Shown here: positions 1-5,215 of the stretch, piece by piece
Numbering within the stretch: the first letter of the stretch is position 1
Layout: every line of letters begins with the position of its first letter
From: CAYRSA01 sp964494845
GTDB taxonomy: Bacteria > Patescibacteriota > Saccharimonadia > Saccharimonadales > JAGQNJ01
Reading direction: 5' to 3'
DNA length: 10,898 bases
NCBI GenBank assembly: GCA_964494845.1
Contig: CAZBSC010000023.1
Location: forward strand, 1 to 10,898
Notes under the pieces: generated by a model
What the model was told of the DNA's origin: nothing
The model's database searches: none
Seen by the model: the letters and a program-made list of their open reading frames with translations, nothing else
Made by a program: the position numbers and the translations under genes

Positions 1-1098
1 TGGGAATCAATAAAAGCCAAGGCAGAGAAGCCAGATAACTATGTTTCTGGACGTGGAGTAGAACACTACAAACGGTTTAAAGAAGATTTCAAAATTGCAA
101 AAAGTTTAAATCTGAACGCTTTTAGGTTCGGTATAGAGTGGTCCCGAATTGAGCCTGAGGAAGGTAAATGGAATGAAAAAGAAGTCGAATATTATCGTAA
201 TTATATAAAAGAGCTTAGAAAAAAAGGCCTCGAACCGTTTCTGAATATTTGGCATTGGACCATGCCGGTTTGGTTTACTGATAAAGGAGGATTTGCAAAA
301 CGGGAAAATCTAAAATTCTTTGATCGTTTTGTTCAAAAAATTGCCGATGAATACGGCAAAGACTTGGAGTACGTAATAACCCTGAATGAGCCCAACGTCT
401 ATACGGTTTTTAGTTATGGAACCGGTTTCTGGCCACCCCAAGAAAAAAACTGGCCAAAAGCTATCTGGATATATCGCAATCTGGTTAGCGCACATAAACG
501 AGCTTACCGGATACTAAAACATGCAAATCCGACGATTAACGTTGGCATAGCAGGACAACTATCGAATATTCAAGCAAAAAGACCCCACAATATTATCGAT
601 GAGGTTGTGACCAAATTTATGAGGTATACGTACAATTGGTGGTTTGTTAACAGAATCAGGAAACAGCAGGATTTCGTAGGATTCAATTATTACTTTACAG
701 ATTATTATAAAGGTTTTCACAAGGATAACCCAAAGGTCCCAGTCAATGACCTGGGCTGGTATATGGAGCCAGAGGGATTATACCCGCTATTGGTCAGGGC
801 ATGGGCGCATTACCGAAGGCCAATTATTGTTACCGAAAACGGCGTGGCAGACGAGCAAGACCAATACCGACAATGGTGGATTGAGGAATCTATAATTGCA
901 ATGGAACGAGCGCTGTCTGAGGGAGTGCAGGTAGCAGGGTATTTCCATTGGAGCTTGCTGGATAACTTTGAATGGGCATATGGCTGGTGGCCTAAGTTTG
1001 GCCTAGTTAGCGTAGATAGAGCAAATGGCATGAAAAGAGAAGTCCGACCTAGCGCCAAATGGTTCGCTGCGGCTATTCGTTCAACAAAGAAAAAATAA
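1..1098 (+). CDS. Glycoside hydrolase family 1 beta-glycosidase (5' partial)
   Basis: The reading frame is open from the first base, so the true start lies upstream; 365 residues are visible and probably 30 to 60 N-terminal residues are missing. The family hydrolyses beta-linked glucosides or galactosides with retention of configuration in a TIM barrel. Visible landmarks in order: a FRFGIEWSRIEP block (near base 122), WHWTMPVWF (near 250), the acid/base motif TLNEPN with its Glu at 388-390, the nucleophile motif IVTENG with its Glu at 835-837, and the C-terminal block SLLDNFEWAYGWWPKFGL (near 952). Both catalytic glutamates are present, so the enzyme looks intact. No signal peptide can be judged because the N-terminus is absent. 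A strong terminator follows, so it is transcribed separately from the dcw genes. Family assignment is secure; the exact substrate is not. Confidence 0.95.
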   Translation, partial: WESIKAKAEKPDNYVSGRGVEHYKRFKEDFKIAKSLNLNAFRFGIEWSRIEPEEGKWNEKEVEYYRNYIKELRKKGLEPFLNIWHWTMPVWFTDKGGFAKRENLKFFDRFVQKIADEYGKDLEYVITLNEPNVYTVFSYGTGFWPPQEKNWPKAIWIYRNLVSAHKRAYRILKHANPTINVGIAGQLSNIQAKRPHNIIDEVVTKFMRYTYNWWFVNRIRKQQDFVGFNYYFTDYYKGFHKDNPKVPVNDLGWYMEPEGLYPLLVRAWAHYRRPIIVTENGVADEQDQYRQWWIEESIIAMERALSEGVQVAGYFHWSLLDNFEWAYGWWPKFGLVSVDRANGMKREVRPSAKWFAAAIRSTKKK

Positions 1099-1113
1099 AA
1101 AATAGCGCCGGAC

Positions 1114-1151
1114 AAAAACCCCAATACACTACATATAGTGCAGGGGTTTTT
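1114..1151. terminator. Bidirectional intrinsic terminator after the GH1 gene
   Basis: The outer stem AAAAACCCC (1114-1122) pairs with GGGGTTTTT (1143-1151). The inner stem CACTA (1127-1131) pairs with TAGTG (1136-1140) around a CATA loop. A T-rich run follows on the + strand and an A-run precedes it, so it can terminate in both directions. It separates the glycosidase from the dcw operon. Confidence 0.9.
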
Positions 1152-1165
1152 ATTTTTGTCAAAAC

Positions 1166-1174
1166 TGTGGATAA
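1166..1174. promoter_or_regulatory. Perfect DnaA-box match upstream of mraZ
   Basis: TGTGGATAA is the exact complement of the consensus DnaA box TTATCCACA. It sits about 30 bp upstream of the proposed -35 of the mraZ promoter. No second good match was seen nearby, so this could be chance. It also contains a near-match (GTGGA) to the GTGGG repeats downstream. Confidence 0.35.
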
Positions 1175-1200
1175 GTAGGTATGGAAACAGATAAAAGTAC

Positions 1201-1230
1201 TTGCTTGTGGGTCACTGTGGGTAGTATATT
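1201..1230 (+). promoter_or_regulatory. Candidate promoter of the dcw operon
   Basis: TTGCTT (1201-1206) and TATATT (1225-1230) are 18 bp apart and resemble sigma-70 type -35 and -10 boxes. Two of the four GTGGG repeats lie inside the spacer, which is the arrangement expected of a repressor-controlled promoter. The predicted transcript would have a leader of about 80 nt before mraZ. Confidence 0.5.
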
Positions 1231-1252
1231 CATGTCAGTGGGTAAACGTGGG
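1207..1252 (+). promoter_or_regulatory. Putative MraZ operator: four in-phase GTGGG repeats
   Basis: GTGGG occurs at 1207-1211, 1217-1221, 1238-1242 and 1248-1252. Each copy is followed by T, giving two GTGGGT-N4-GTGGGT pairs. Start-to-start distances are 10, 21 and 10 bp, so all four fall on one helical face. Known MraZ operators in E. coli and mollicutes are tandem repeats with a TGGG-like core about 10 bp apart, upstream of mraZ. The first pair lies in the promoter spacer and the second just after the -10 region, predicting autorepression. Confidence 0.75.
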
Positions 1253-1316
1253 TTAATCCACCACAAAAAACAAAAACCACGAGAACATATAAAACTAAAG
1301 GGACAATTGCTCACAT

Positions 1317-1676
1317 ATGGCATCGGTGGACTATTACGAACGGAAACTAGACGACAAGCGGCGGTTAACCATACCGACCGAACTTCGTGATGAGTTTGCG
1401 AGCGGGGTAGTCATAACACGAGGGTTCAAAAAGTACCTGCACATGTATCCGAAGTCAGTATGGGAAGAACAGGTTGAACCTCAGTTGCAGGGAAGTATCC
1501 TTGACGAGAAAACTGCAGATCTGAATGTTCAATTCCGAATGGGCAAGTCCGACACAGACCTGGACCGCAAGCAAGGTCGCGTAAGTATAGAGCAGCATTT
1601 GCTGAACTATGCAGGTATAAAACGCGATGTTTATGCTGTGCGAGCAGGGAAGTATTGGCGTTTGTCGTCCAAGTAG
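1317..1676 (+). CDS. mraZ: Transcriptional regulator MraZ (short form)
   Basis: The 119-residue protein has two tandem SpoVT/AbrB-like half-domains. The first is centred on LDDKRRLTIPTELR (residues 11-24), the second on DRKQGRVSIEQHLL (residues 83-96). MraZ is a DNA-binding regulator that forms ring-like oligomers and represses its own dcw operon. Family members are usually about 140-150 residues; this one lacks the usual C-terminal extension after GKYWRL. In the first motif the usual glycine of DxKGR is replaced by arginine (DDKRR), while the second keeps GR. The start is ATG with a moderate AAAGGGA sequence (1297-1303) at a long spacing of 13 nt. First gene of the dcw cluster, directly behind the GTGGG repeats. 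Identification is supported by motifs and by position before rsmH. Confidence 0.9.
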   Translation: MASVDYYERKLDDKRRLTIPTELRDEFASGVVITRGFKKYLHMYPKSVWEEQVEPQLQGSILDEKTADLNVQFRMGKSDTDLDRKQGRVSIEQHLLNYAGIKRDVYAVRAGKYWRLSSK

Positions 1677-1686
1677 TTTTACAAAT

Positions 1687-1699
1687 AAAGTTCTTTAAC
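1687..1699 (+). promoter_or_regulatory. boxA-like antitermination element 1
   Basis: AAAGTTCTTTAAC followed by A closely matches the boxA core of bacterial rRNA leaders (for example TGCTCTTTAACA), the RNA site bound by NusB-S10. It begins 11 nt after the mraZ stop codon, where ribosomes leave the transcript. The same 13-mer recurs at 2974-2986. Function is inferred from sequence similarity only. Confidence 0.55.
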
Positions 1700-1721
1700 A
1701 AATACGAATCATAAGACACAA

Positions 1722-1735
1722 CTCAGGTAACTGAG
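1722..1735 (+). other. RNA hairpin with GNRA-type loop
   Basis: CTCAG (1722-1726) and CTGAG (1731-1735) form a 5-bp stem capped by GTAA, a GNRA-class tetraloop. It lies between the boxA-like element and the pseudoknot and may be part of the same folded leader. Confidence 0.45.
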
Positions 1736-1757
1736 GTCAGCTATTCGGTAGTCAACA

Positions 1758-1794
1758 GGTGGGAATAAAAGGGTAACCACCATATAAAAACCCT
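1758..1794 (+). promoter_or_regulatory. Potential H-type pseudoknot in the rsmH leader
   Basis: Stem 1 is GGTGG (1758-1762) with CCACC (1777-1781). Stem 2 is AGGGT (1770-1774) with ACCCT (1790-1794). The loops are GAATAAA (7 nt), AA (2 nt) and the A-rich ATATAAAA (8 nt), which has the geometry of a classical H-type pseudoknot with an A-rich loop lying along stem 1. An alternative pairing of AGGTGG (1757-1762) with CCACCT (1825-1830) would exclude stem 1, so the element could switch. It resembles no riboswitch class that I can name. Confidence 0.5.
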
Positions 1795-1858
1795 CGCACA
1801 TTAGATAAAACACCTCCCAAAACTCCACCTCACACAAAGTCTCTCAAACAAAAAAATC
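1786..1858 (+). promoter_or_regulatory. C-rich, G-poor stretch resembling a Rho utilisation site
   Basis: By hand count the segment has about 25 C against 3 G, with many pyrimidine-C steps and little scope for structure. Such C-over-G bubbles are typical of rut sites, where Rho loads on untranslated RNA. It lies downstream of a boxA-like element and is not translated. Assignment is by composition only. Confidence 0.4.
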
Positions 1859-1859
1859 T

Positions 1860-1923
1860 GACAGAAGTTCTTCGATGACGGTCTTTCCGGGTAAAACCAA
1901 AAACCGTTTAAATTACCTCTGTC
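1860..1923 (+). other. Folded RNA segment closed by GACAGA/TCTGTC
   Basis: GACAGA (1860-1865) pairs with TCTGTC (1918-1923). Inside, GAAG-TTC-TTC can form a small hairpin and ACGGT (1878-1882) can pair with ACCGT (1903-1907). A competing stem joins GTTTAAA (1906-1912) to TTTAAAC (1937-1943). The stems are short, so support is modest. Confidence 0.3.
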
Positions 1924-1939
1924 ACCCAAAGGATTTTTT

Positions 1940-1955
1940 AAACAAAAACAAAAAC
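1940..1955 (+). repeat. A/C-rich spacer, copy before rsmH
   Basis: AAACAAAAACAAAAAC at 1940-1955 shares its first 15 bases with the stretch just before ftsL. It is an unstructured A-rich tract with single C residues, possibly keeping the translation start region open where Shine-Dalgarno sequences are weak. Confidence 0.45.
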
Positions 1956-2019
1956 ATACAAAACAAAAAAGTTGGCTACTGATTAGGTGACCTTAAAACA
2001 AAAAACAAAAAGAAAAGAT

Positions 2020-2925
2020 ATGCCAAAAGATCACCAAAAACACATTCCGGTATTACTAGATGAAGTGCTCGAAGTGCTGAAGCCACAGAAAGGGGAAACA
2101 CTCCTGGATGTGACAGCAGGCTACGGGGGGCATTCTAAAGAAATACTTGGACGTACCTTTCAAGACGAGGGAAGCGTGCTTGTTGATAGAGACAGCTACG
2201 CGACCGAAGAGCTCAAAGCTACATTTGCTGGCCGTGATGTATCAATTATGCAAGACAATTTTGCAGATGCAGCGATAAAACTAGCAGATAAAGGCAAGAA
2301 GTTCGATCTCATCTTGGCAGATTTAGGCGTATCGTCACCGCACCTTGACAATAAAAATCGTGGCTTTTCTTTTAAAGAAGACGGTCCTTTGGACATGCGT
2401 ATGGATGTCAGCCAAGAAATAACGGCTTCAACCATAGTTAACAGGGCTAGCAATGACGAGCTGGTGCGGATACTGAAAGAGTACGGCGAAGAATTCCGGG
2501 CTCATAGAATAGTTAACGCCATTATCAGCAACCGACCAATTTCTAGTACTGGTCAGTTAGCAAAAGTCATAGAAAACGCAATACACGGCAAGCGACAGAA
2601 AGTTCATCCGGCAACGAAGACTTTTCAAGCACTGCGCATAGCAGTCAACGATGAGTTAGGACAGCTGGAGAGATCTCTGCCAATATGGATCAACCTGCTG
2701 AACCCAGGGGGCAGAATAGCGATAATTAGCTTCCATAGCCTAGAGGACAGAATCATAAAAAGATTCTTGAAAAGCAGAAGTGGCCCAGGATACGATACCG
2801 AACTGAACTTGGCAACAAAAAAGCCAATTACCGCAGGTCACGATGAATTAGTTTTTAATCCACGAGCCCGTAGCGCAAAACTACGAGCCGCAGTAAAAAT
2901 AAAAAAACAAAAGGAAGGAGCTTAG
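2020..2925 (+). CDS. rsmH: 16S rRNA m4C1402 N4-methyltransferase RsmH (MraW)
   Basis: SAM-dependent enzyme that N4-methylates cytosine 1402 of 16S rRNA in the 30S P site. The ATG at 2020 gives 301 residues, close to the usual 300-315. Visible motifs: HIPVLLDEVL (8-17), SAM-binding LLDVTAGYGGHS (28-39), DRD (57-59), DLGVSSPHLD (101-110) with NRGFSF and DGPLDMRMD following, FQALRIAVNDELGQLE (202-217) and ISFHSLEDR (236-244). A GTG at 1987 in the same frame would add 11 lysine-rich residues; I prefer the ATG because the conserved N-terminal block begins just after it, though neither start has a good Shine-Dalgarno sequence. It follows an unusually long untranslated leader, and its stop codon abuts the ATG of a 19-codon ORF. 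Confidence 0.95.
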   Translation: MPKDHQKHIPVLLDEVLEVLKPQKGETLLDVTAGYGGHSKEILGRTFQDEGSVLVDRDSYATEELKATFAGRDVSIMQDNFADAAIKLADKGKKFDLILADLGVSSPHLDNKNRGFSFKEDGPLDMRMDVSQEITASTIVNRASNDELVRILKEYGEEFRAHRIVNAIISNRPISSTGQLAKVIENAIHGKRQKVHPATKTFQALRIAVNDELGQLERSLPIWINLLNPGGRIAIISFHSLEDRIIKRFLKSRSGPGYDTELNLATKKPITAGHDELVFNPRARSAKLRAAVKIKKQKEGA

Positions 2926-2985
2926 ATGCCAATACAGGTAAAAAGCAGCTCCCGAACATACAAGGTTCGAGTAAAAGTTCTTTAA
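2926..2985 (+). CDS. 19-residue small ORF (possible leader peptide)
   Basis: The ATG follows the rsmH stop codon without any gap (TAG-ATG). AAGGAAGGAG (2911-2920) lies 5 nt upstream of the start and is the strongest Shine-Dalgarno sequence in the window. The peptide would be MPIQVKSSSRTYKVRVKVL, basic and without a recognisable domain. Its TAA stop (2983-2985) lies inside the second boxA-like element, so a terminating ribosome would sit directly on it. It could be a leader peptide or ribosome relay between rsmH and ftsL. It may also be fortuitous; conservation in relatives would decide. Confidence 0.4.
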   Translation: MPIQVKSSSRTYKVRVKVL

Positions 2986-2986
2986 C
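2974..2986 (+). promoter_or_regulatory. boxA-like antitermination element 2
   Basis: AAAGTTCTTTAAC is identical over 13 bases to the element at 1687-1699. Similarity continues after a short gap (ACGA-T in both). It marks the end of the small ORF and precedes a GC-rich hairpin and the ftsL gene. A duplicated boxA-like sequence in the same operon is stronger evidence than either copy alone. Confidence 0.55.
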
Positions 2987-3003
2987 GAACGATTACAAAA
3001 AAT

Positions 3004-3027
3004 GGGGTGGGTAAAATTACCCACCCC
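3004..3027 (+). other. GC-rich perfect hairpin upstream of ftsL
   Basis: GGGGTGGGT (3004-3012) pairs with ACCCACCCC (3019-3027), 9 bp of mostly G-C pairs around a small A/T loop. The inverted repeat extends to 11 bp if the loop closes. No T-run follows, so it is not a standard intrinsic terminator. It could be a pause site, an RNase-processing or mRNA-stability element, or a factor-dependent attenuator. Each arm also contains one GTGGGT, the unit of the putative MraZ operator, but in inverted rather than tandem orientation. Confidence 0.7.
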
Positions 3028-3035
3028 GAACCAAG

Positions 3036-3055
3036 GGAAAAACAAAAACAAAAAA
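3036..3055 (+). repeat. A/C-rich spacer, copy before ftsL
   Basis: The tract shares the 15-mer AAACAAAAACAAAAA with 1940-1954 and runs into the ftsL start codon. A possible Shine-Dalgarno AAGGGA (3033-3038) is about 18 nt from the ATG, too far for efficient use. A related A/C tract also occurs in the mraZ leader (1263-1278). Confidence 0.45.
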
Positions 3056-3056
3056 T

Positions 3057-3407
3057 ATGACATACTCAAGTACATTAGCATTTGGCCGTCAACAACATTT
3101 CGGACAACGAAATCAAAACACAACAAGTTTTAGATCAGATAAAAAGGGCATAGGGCCGGTTAGCAATACAATTATTTTGGTTGTTTTAGCTTGTTTGCTG
3201 GGATTGCTTTATCTTACACAGGTTACAAAAACCAACTCTTACGGCTATCAGATAAACGATCTTAACCATCAACAGACTGAGCTAAGGCAAGAACATGCCG
3301 AGTTGGAGGTTGCATCAGCCAGACTACAGGCCTTAGACCGTGTTAAGAATAGCGATCAAGCAAAAAGCCTAGTTAGTGTGGCACCGTCCGGCACAGTTAA
3401 CAGATAA
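3057..3407 (+). CDS. ftsL: FtsL/DivIC-like cell-division protein
   Basis: 116 residues with a cytoplasmic N-terminal region of about 35 residues, one hydrophobic transmembrane segment (about 36-55, TIILVVLACLLGLLYLTQV) and an extracytoplasmic helix rich in Q, E, L and A (about 64-97) suited to a coiled coil. This is the architecture of FtsL and DivIC, small bitopic proteins that bind FtsQ/DivIB and activate the FtsW-FtsI synthase. The sequence is too divergent for a motif match, so the call rests on size, topology and position between rsmH and ftsI, where ftsL lies in most bacteria. ftsI starts 16 nt after its stop codon. Confidence 0.8.
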   Translation: MTYSSTLAFGRQQHFGQRNQNTTSFRSDKKGIGPVSNTIILVVLACLLGLLYLTQVTKTNSYGYQINDLNHQQTELRQEHAELEVASARLQALDRVKNSDQAKSLVSVAPSGTVNR

Positions 3408-3422
3408 GGCATTATAAGATAT

Positions 3423-5192
3423 ATGGTTGATCAAAACCAGGTAAAATCACCCAATACTCTTTTTCGTGCACGTACTTGGTACATGCTGATAGTGCTGGTA
3501 TTTGCAATTTTGTTAGTTCGTCTCTTTTATTTACAGGTTATTCGACATAATTATTATAAAACCGCTGCACTTCAGGGCCAACTCAAGCAGTACGAGATAG
3601 CGCCGGAACGTGGGGCTATTGAAGCTCATGATGGTGATAGGCTAGTTTCGATTGTTCTAAACGAAGAGAGATATACCGTAATTGCCGATCCAAAGATTAT
3701 TGATGATCCTCAGGAAAGCGCCGAAAAGTTAACAAAAATACTAGGTGGCAATGCTTCTGTGTACGAAAAGGCAATGAAAGCTGACACGCGCTATTCAGTT
3801 CTGAAAAAGAAAGTATCAGCCGCGCAAAAAAAAGCCATCGACGATCTAGAACTAAAAGGCATAGTATCGAAAAAACAACCAGTTAGAGTCTATCCCCAGG
3901 GCACTATGGCGGCTCAGATTCTAGGTTTCGTGAACGACGAAGGCAAAGGTAACTATGGCCTAGAGCAATACATGGACTCCACTTTAAAAGGCAAGCCCGG
4001 AGTTTTAAAAGCAATTACTGACGCCAAAGGTGTCCCACTGGCTGCAAGTGGTAACAATGTAGAAATTGACCCCAAACAGGGGAGCAAAGTGGTGACCACG
4101 CTAGATATTTCAATGCAGCGTCAGCTGGAAGACATACTAAAGGCTGGACTTAAGAATGCACGTTCGGATTCTGGTAGCGCACTGATCATGGACCCTAATT
4201 CTGGCGCCATAAAGGCAATGGCCAATTTTCCAACCTATAATCCCGCTGAATTTTATAAAGTCAAAGACGCCAATATCTTCAATAACGAATCTGTAAGTAG
4301 CCCCCTAGAAGTAGGTTCTGTGATGAAACCATTAACCGCCGCTGCCGCACTGGACAATGGGTCTGTCAAGAAAAATCAATCCTACTACGACCCAAGTTTT
4401 TTCAAGGTAGACGGAGAAACAGTCACAAACATCGAAGAGGATGGGGGGGCAGGAACACGAACAGTGTCTGATATATTGACGTTATCGCTAAATACCGGAG
4501 CAACTTGGTTGTTGATGCAAATGGGGAATGGGAAGATAAATGAAAAGGCGCGCAGTACATGGTACGACTATATGACCAATCATTATAGGTTTGGCAAAGC
4601 TACTGGGGTCGAGCAGGGCTACGAACAGCCTGGGTCAATTCCAAAACCTAACGATGGTTTTGGATTGAACATACAATACGCAAATACTTCTTTCGGTCAG
4701 GGAATGTCCGCCACTCCACTTCAAATGGGTGCGGCGTTATCTAGTGTTGTTAACGGGGGTAAATACTACAGGCCAAGATTGGTCGACCAAGTTATAACCG
4801 ACGAGGGGAAGGTTACTGGGCAACGACCTCAAATCCTTAATCAAAATGTGGTTAGCAGCCAGACAAGCAGTGAAATTAAAGAGTTGATGGAAGCTGTCGT
4901 CAAAAAAAATTATTTGGTTTATGGCATGAAAAGCCTAAGACCTAACTATAGTGTTGGCGGAAAAACTGGAACTGCGCAGATATCCAAACCAGATGGAGGG
5001 TACTATGAAGATAGGTTCAATGGTATGTTTATGGGATTTGTAGGTGGCAACAAAGTCGAATACGTGATCATTGTCCGGGCAAATACACCAAAAATAGCTG
5101 GGTATGCGGGTTCTAAAGCAGCAGGGCCAATATTCGCAGCAACTTCTGATATGTTGTTGGATAATTTTGCAGTGCAACCAAAAAGTCGATAA
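3423..5192 (+). CDS. ftsI: Class B penicillin-binding protein (septal transpeptidase FtsI)
   Basis: 589 residues, normal for the family. A short cytoplasmic tail and one transmembrane helix (about 18-39) anchor it. The dimerisation/pedestal domain begins with ERGAIEAHDGDRL (62-74), equivalent to the usual GxIxDRNG block. The transpeptidase domain has all three active-site motifs: S299-V-M-K302 (nucleophile S299), S355-L-N357 and K514-T-G-T517. It crosslinks septal peptidoglycan by D,D-transpeptidation outside the membrane together with FtsW. There is no C-terminal PASTA domain. A G7 homopolymer at 4443-4449 lies in the transpeptidase coding region. The Shine-Dalgarno is weak (AAGG at 3406-3409, overlapping the ftsL stop). 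mraY follows after 23 bp. Confidence 0.95.
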   Translation: MVDQNQVKSPNTLFRARTWYMLIVLVFAILLVRLFYLQVIRHNYYKTAALQGQLKQYEIAPERGAIEAHDGDRLVSIVLNEERYTVIADPKIIDDPQESAEKLTKILGGNASVYEKAMKADTRYSVLKKKVSAAQKKAIDDLELKGIVSKKQPVRVYPQGTMAAQILGFVNDEGKGNYGLEQYMDSTLKGKPGVLKAITDAKGVPLAASGNNVEIDPKQGSKVVTTLDISMQRQLEDILKAGLKNARSDSGSALIMDPNSGAIKAMANFPTYNPAEFYKVKDANIFNNESVSSPLEVGSVMKPLTAAAALDNGSVKKNQSYYDPSFFKVDGETVTNIEEDGGAGTRTVSDILTLSLNTGATWLLMQMGNGKINEKARSTWYDYMTNHYRFGKATGVEQGYEQPGSIPKPNDGFGLNIQYANTSFGQGMSATPLQMGAALSSVVNGGKYYRPRLVDQVITDEGKVTGQRPQILNQNVVSSQTSSEIKELMEAVVKKNYLVYGMKSLRPNYSVGGKTGTAQISKPDGGYYEDRFNGMFMGFVGGNKVEYVIIVRANTPKIAGYAGSKAAGPIFAATSDMLLDNFAVQPKSR

Positions 5193-5198
5193 ACAAGG

Positions 5199-5204
5199 TA
5201 TAAT
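5199..5204 (+). promoter_or_regulatory. Perfect -10 hexamer upstream of mraY
   Basis: TATAAT lies between ftsI and mraY. No -35 box is seen at the right distance and there is no TG extension. A start about 7 nt downstream would give a nearly leaderless mraY transcript. It could be a weak internal promoter or chance in an A/T-rich gap. Confidence 0.25.
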
Positions 5205-5215
5205 AAAAGAACGTT

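Larger units (their letters stand above)
1677..2019 (+). promoter_or_regulatory. Long structured 5' leader between mraZ and rsmH
   Basis: About 343 nt with no plausible gene. In order it holds a boxA-like element (1687-1699), a hairpin with a GTAA loop (1722-1735), a potential pseudoknot (1758-1794), a C-rich and G-poor stretch (1786-1858), a second folded segment (1860-1923) and an A/C spacer (1940-1955). A T6 run at 1934-1939 has no good GC-rich stem directly before it, so a classical intrinsic terminator is not evident. Actinobacteria have a known structured mraW RNA motif at the equivalent position; I cannot tell whether this leader is related to it. Confidence 0.6.

Noticed and set aside
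810..1124. 104-codon - strand frame opposite the glycosidase
   Set aside because: It lies antisense to well-conserved GH1 motifs and includes the terminator; it is a shadow frame.
1181..1390. 69-codon + strand frame across the dcw promoter
   Set aside because: It overlaps the promoter, the GTGGG repeats and the start of mraZ, has no ribosome-binding site, and its product is not protein-like.
1858..1866. ACAGAA, resembling part of the RNase P RNA core
   Set aside because: The other universal core (GAGGAAAGTC-like) is absent and the region is too short, so it is not rnpB.
1987..2019. GTG start for rsmH
   Set aside because: It would add only a low-complexity lysine-rich extension and has no better ribosome-binding site than the ATG at 2020; it cannot be fully excluded.
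3004..3027. Intrinsic terminator before ftsL
   Set aside because: A strong stem but no T-run; the following bases are GAACCAAGGGA, so it is listed as a hairpin of unknown role.
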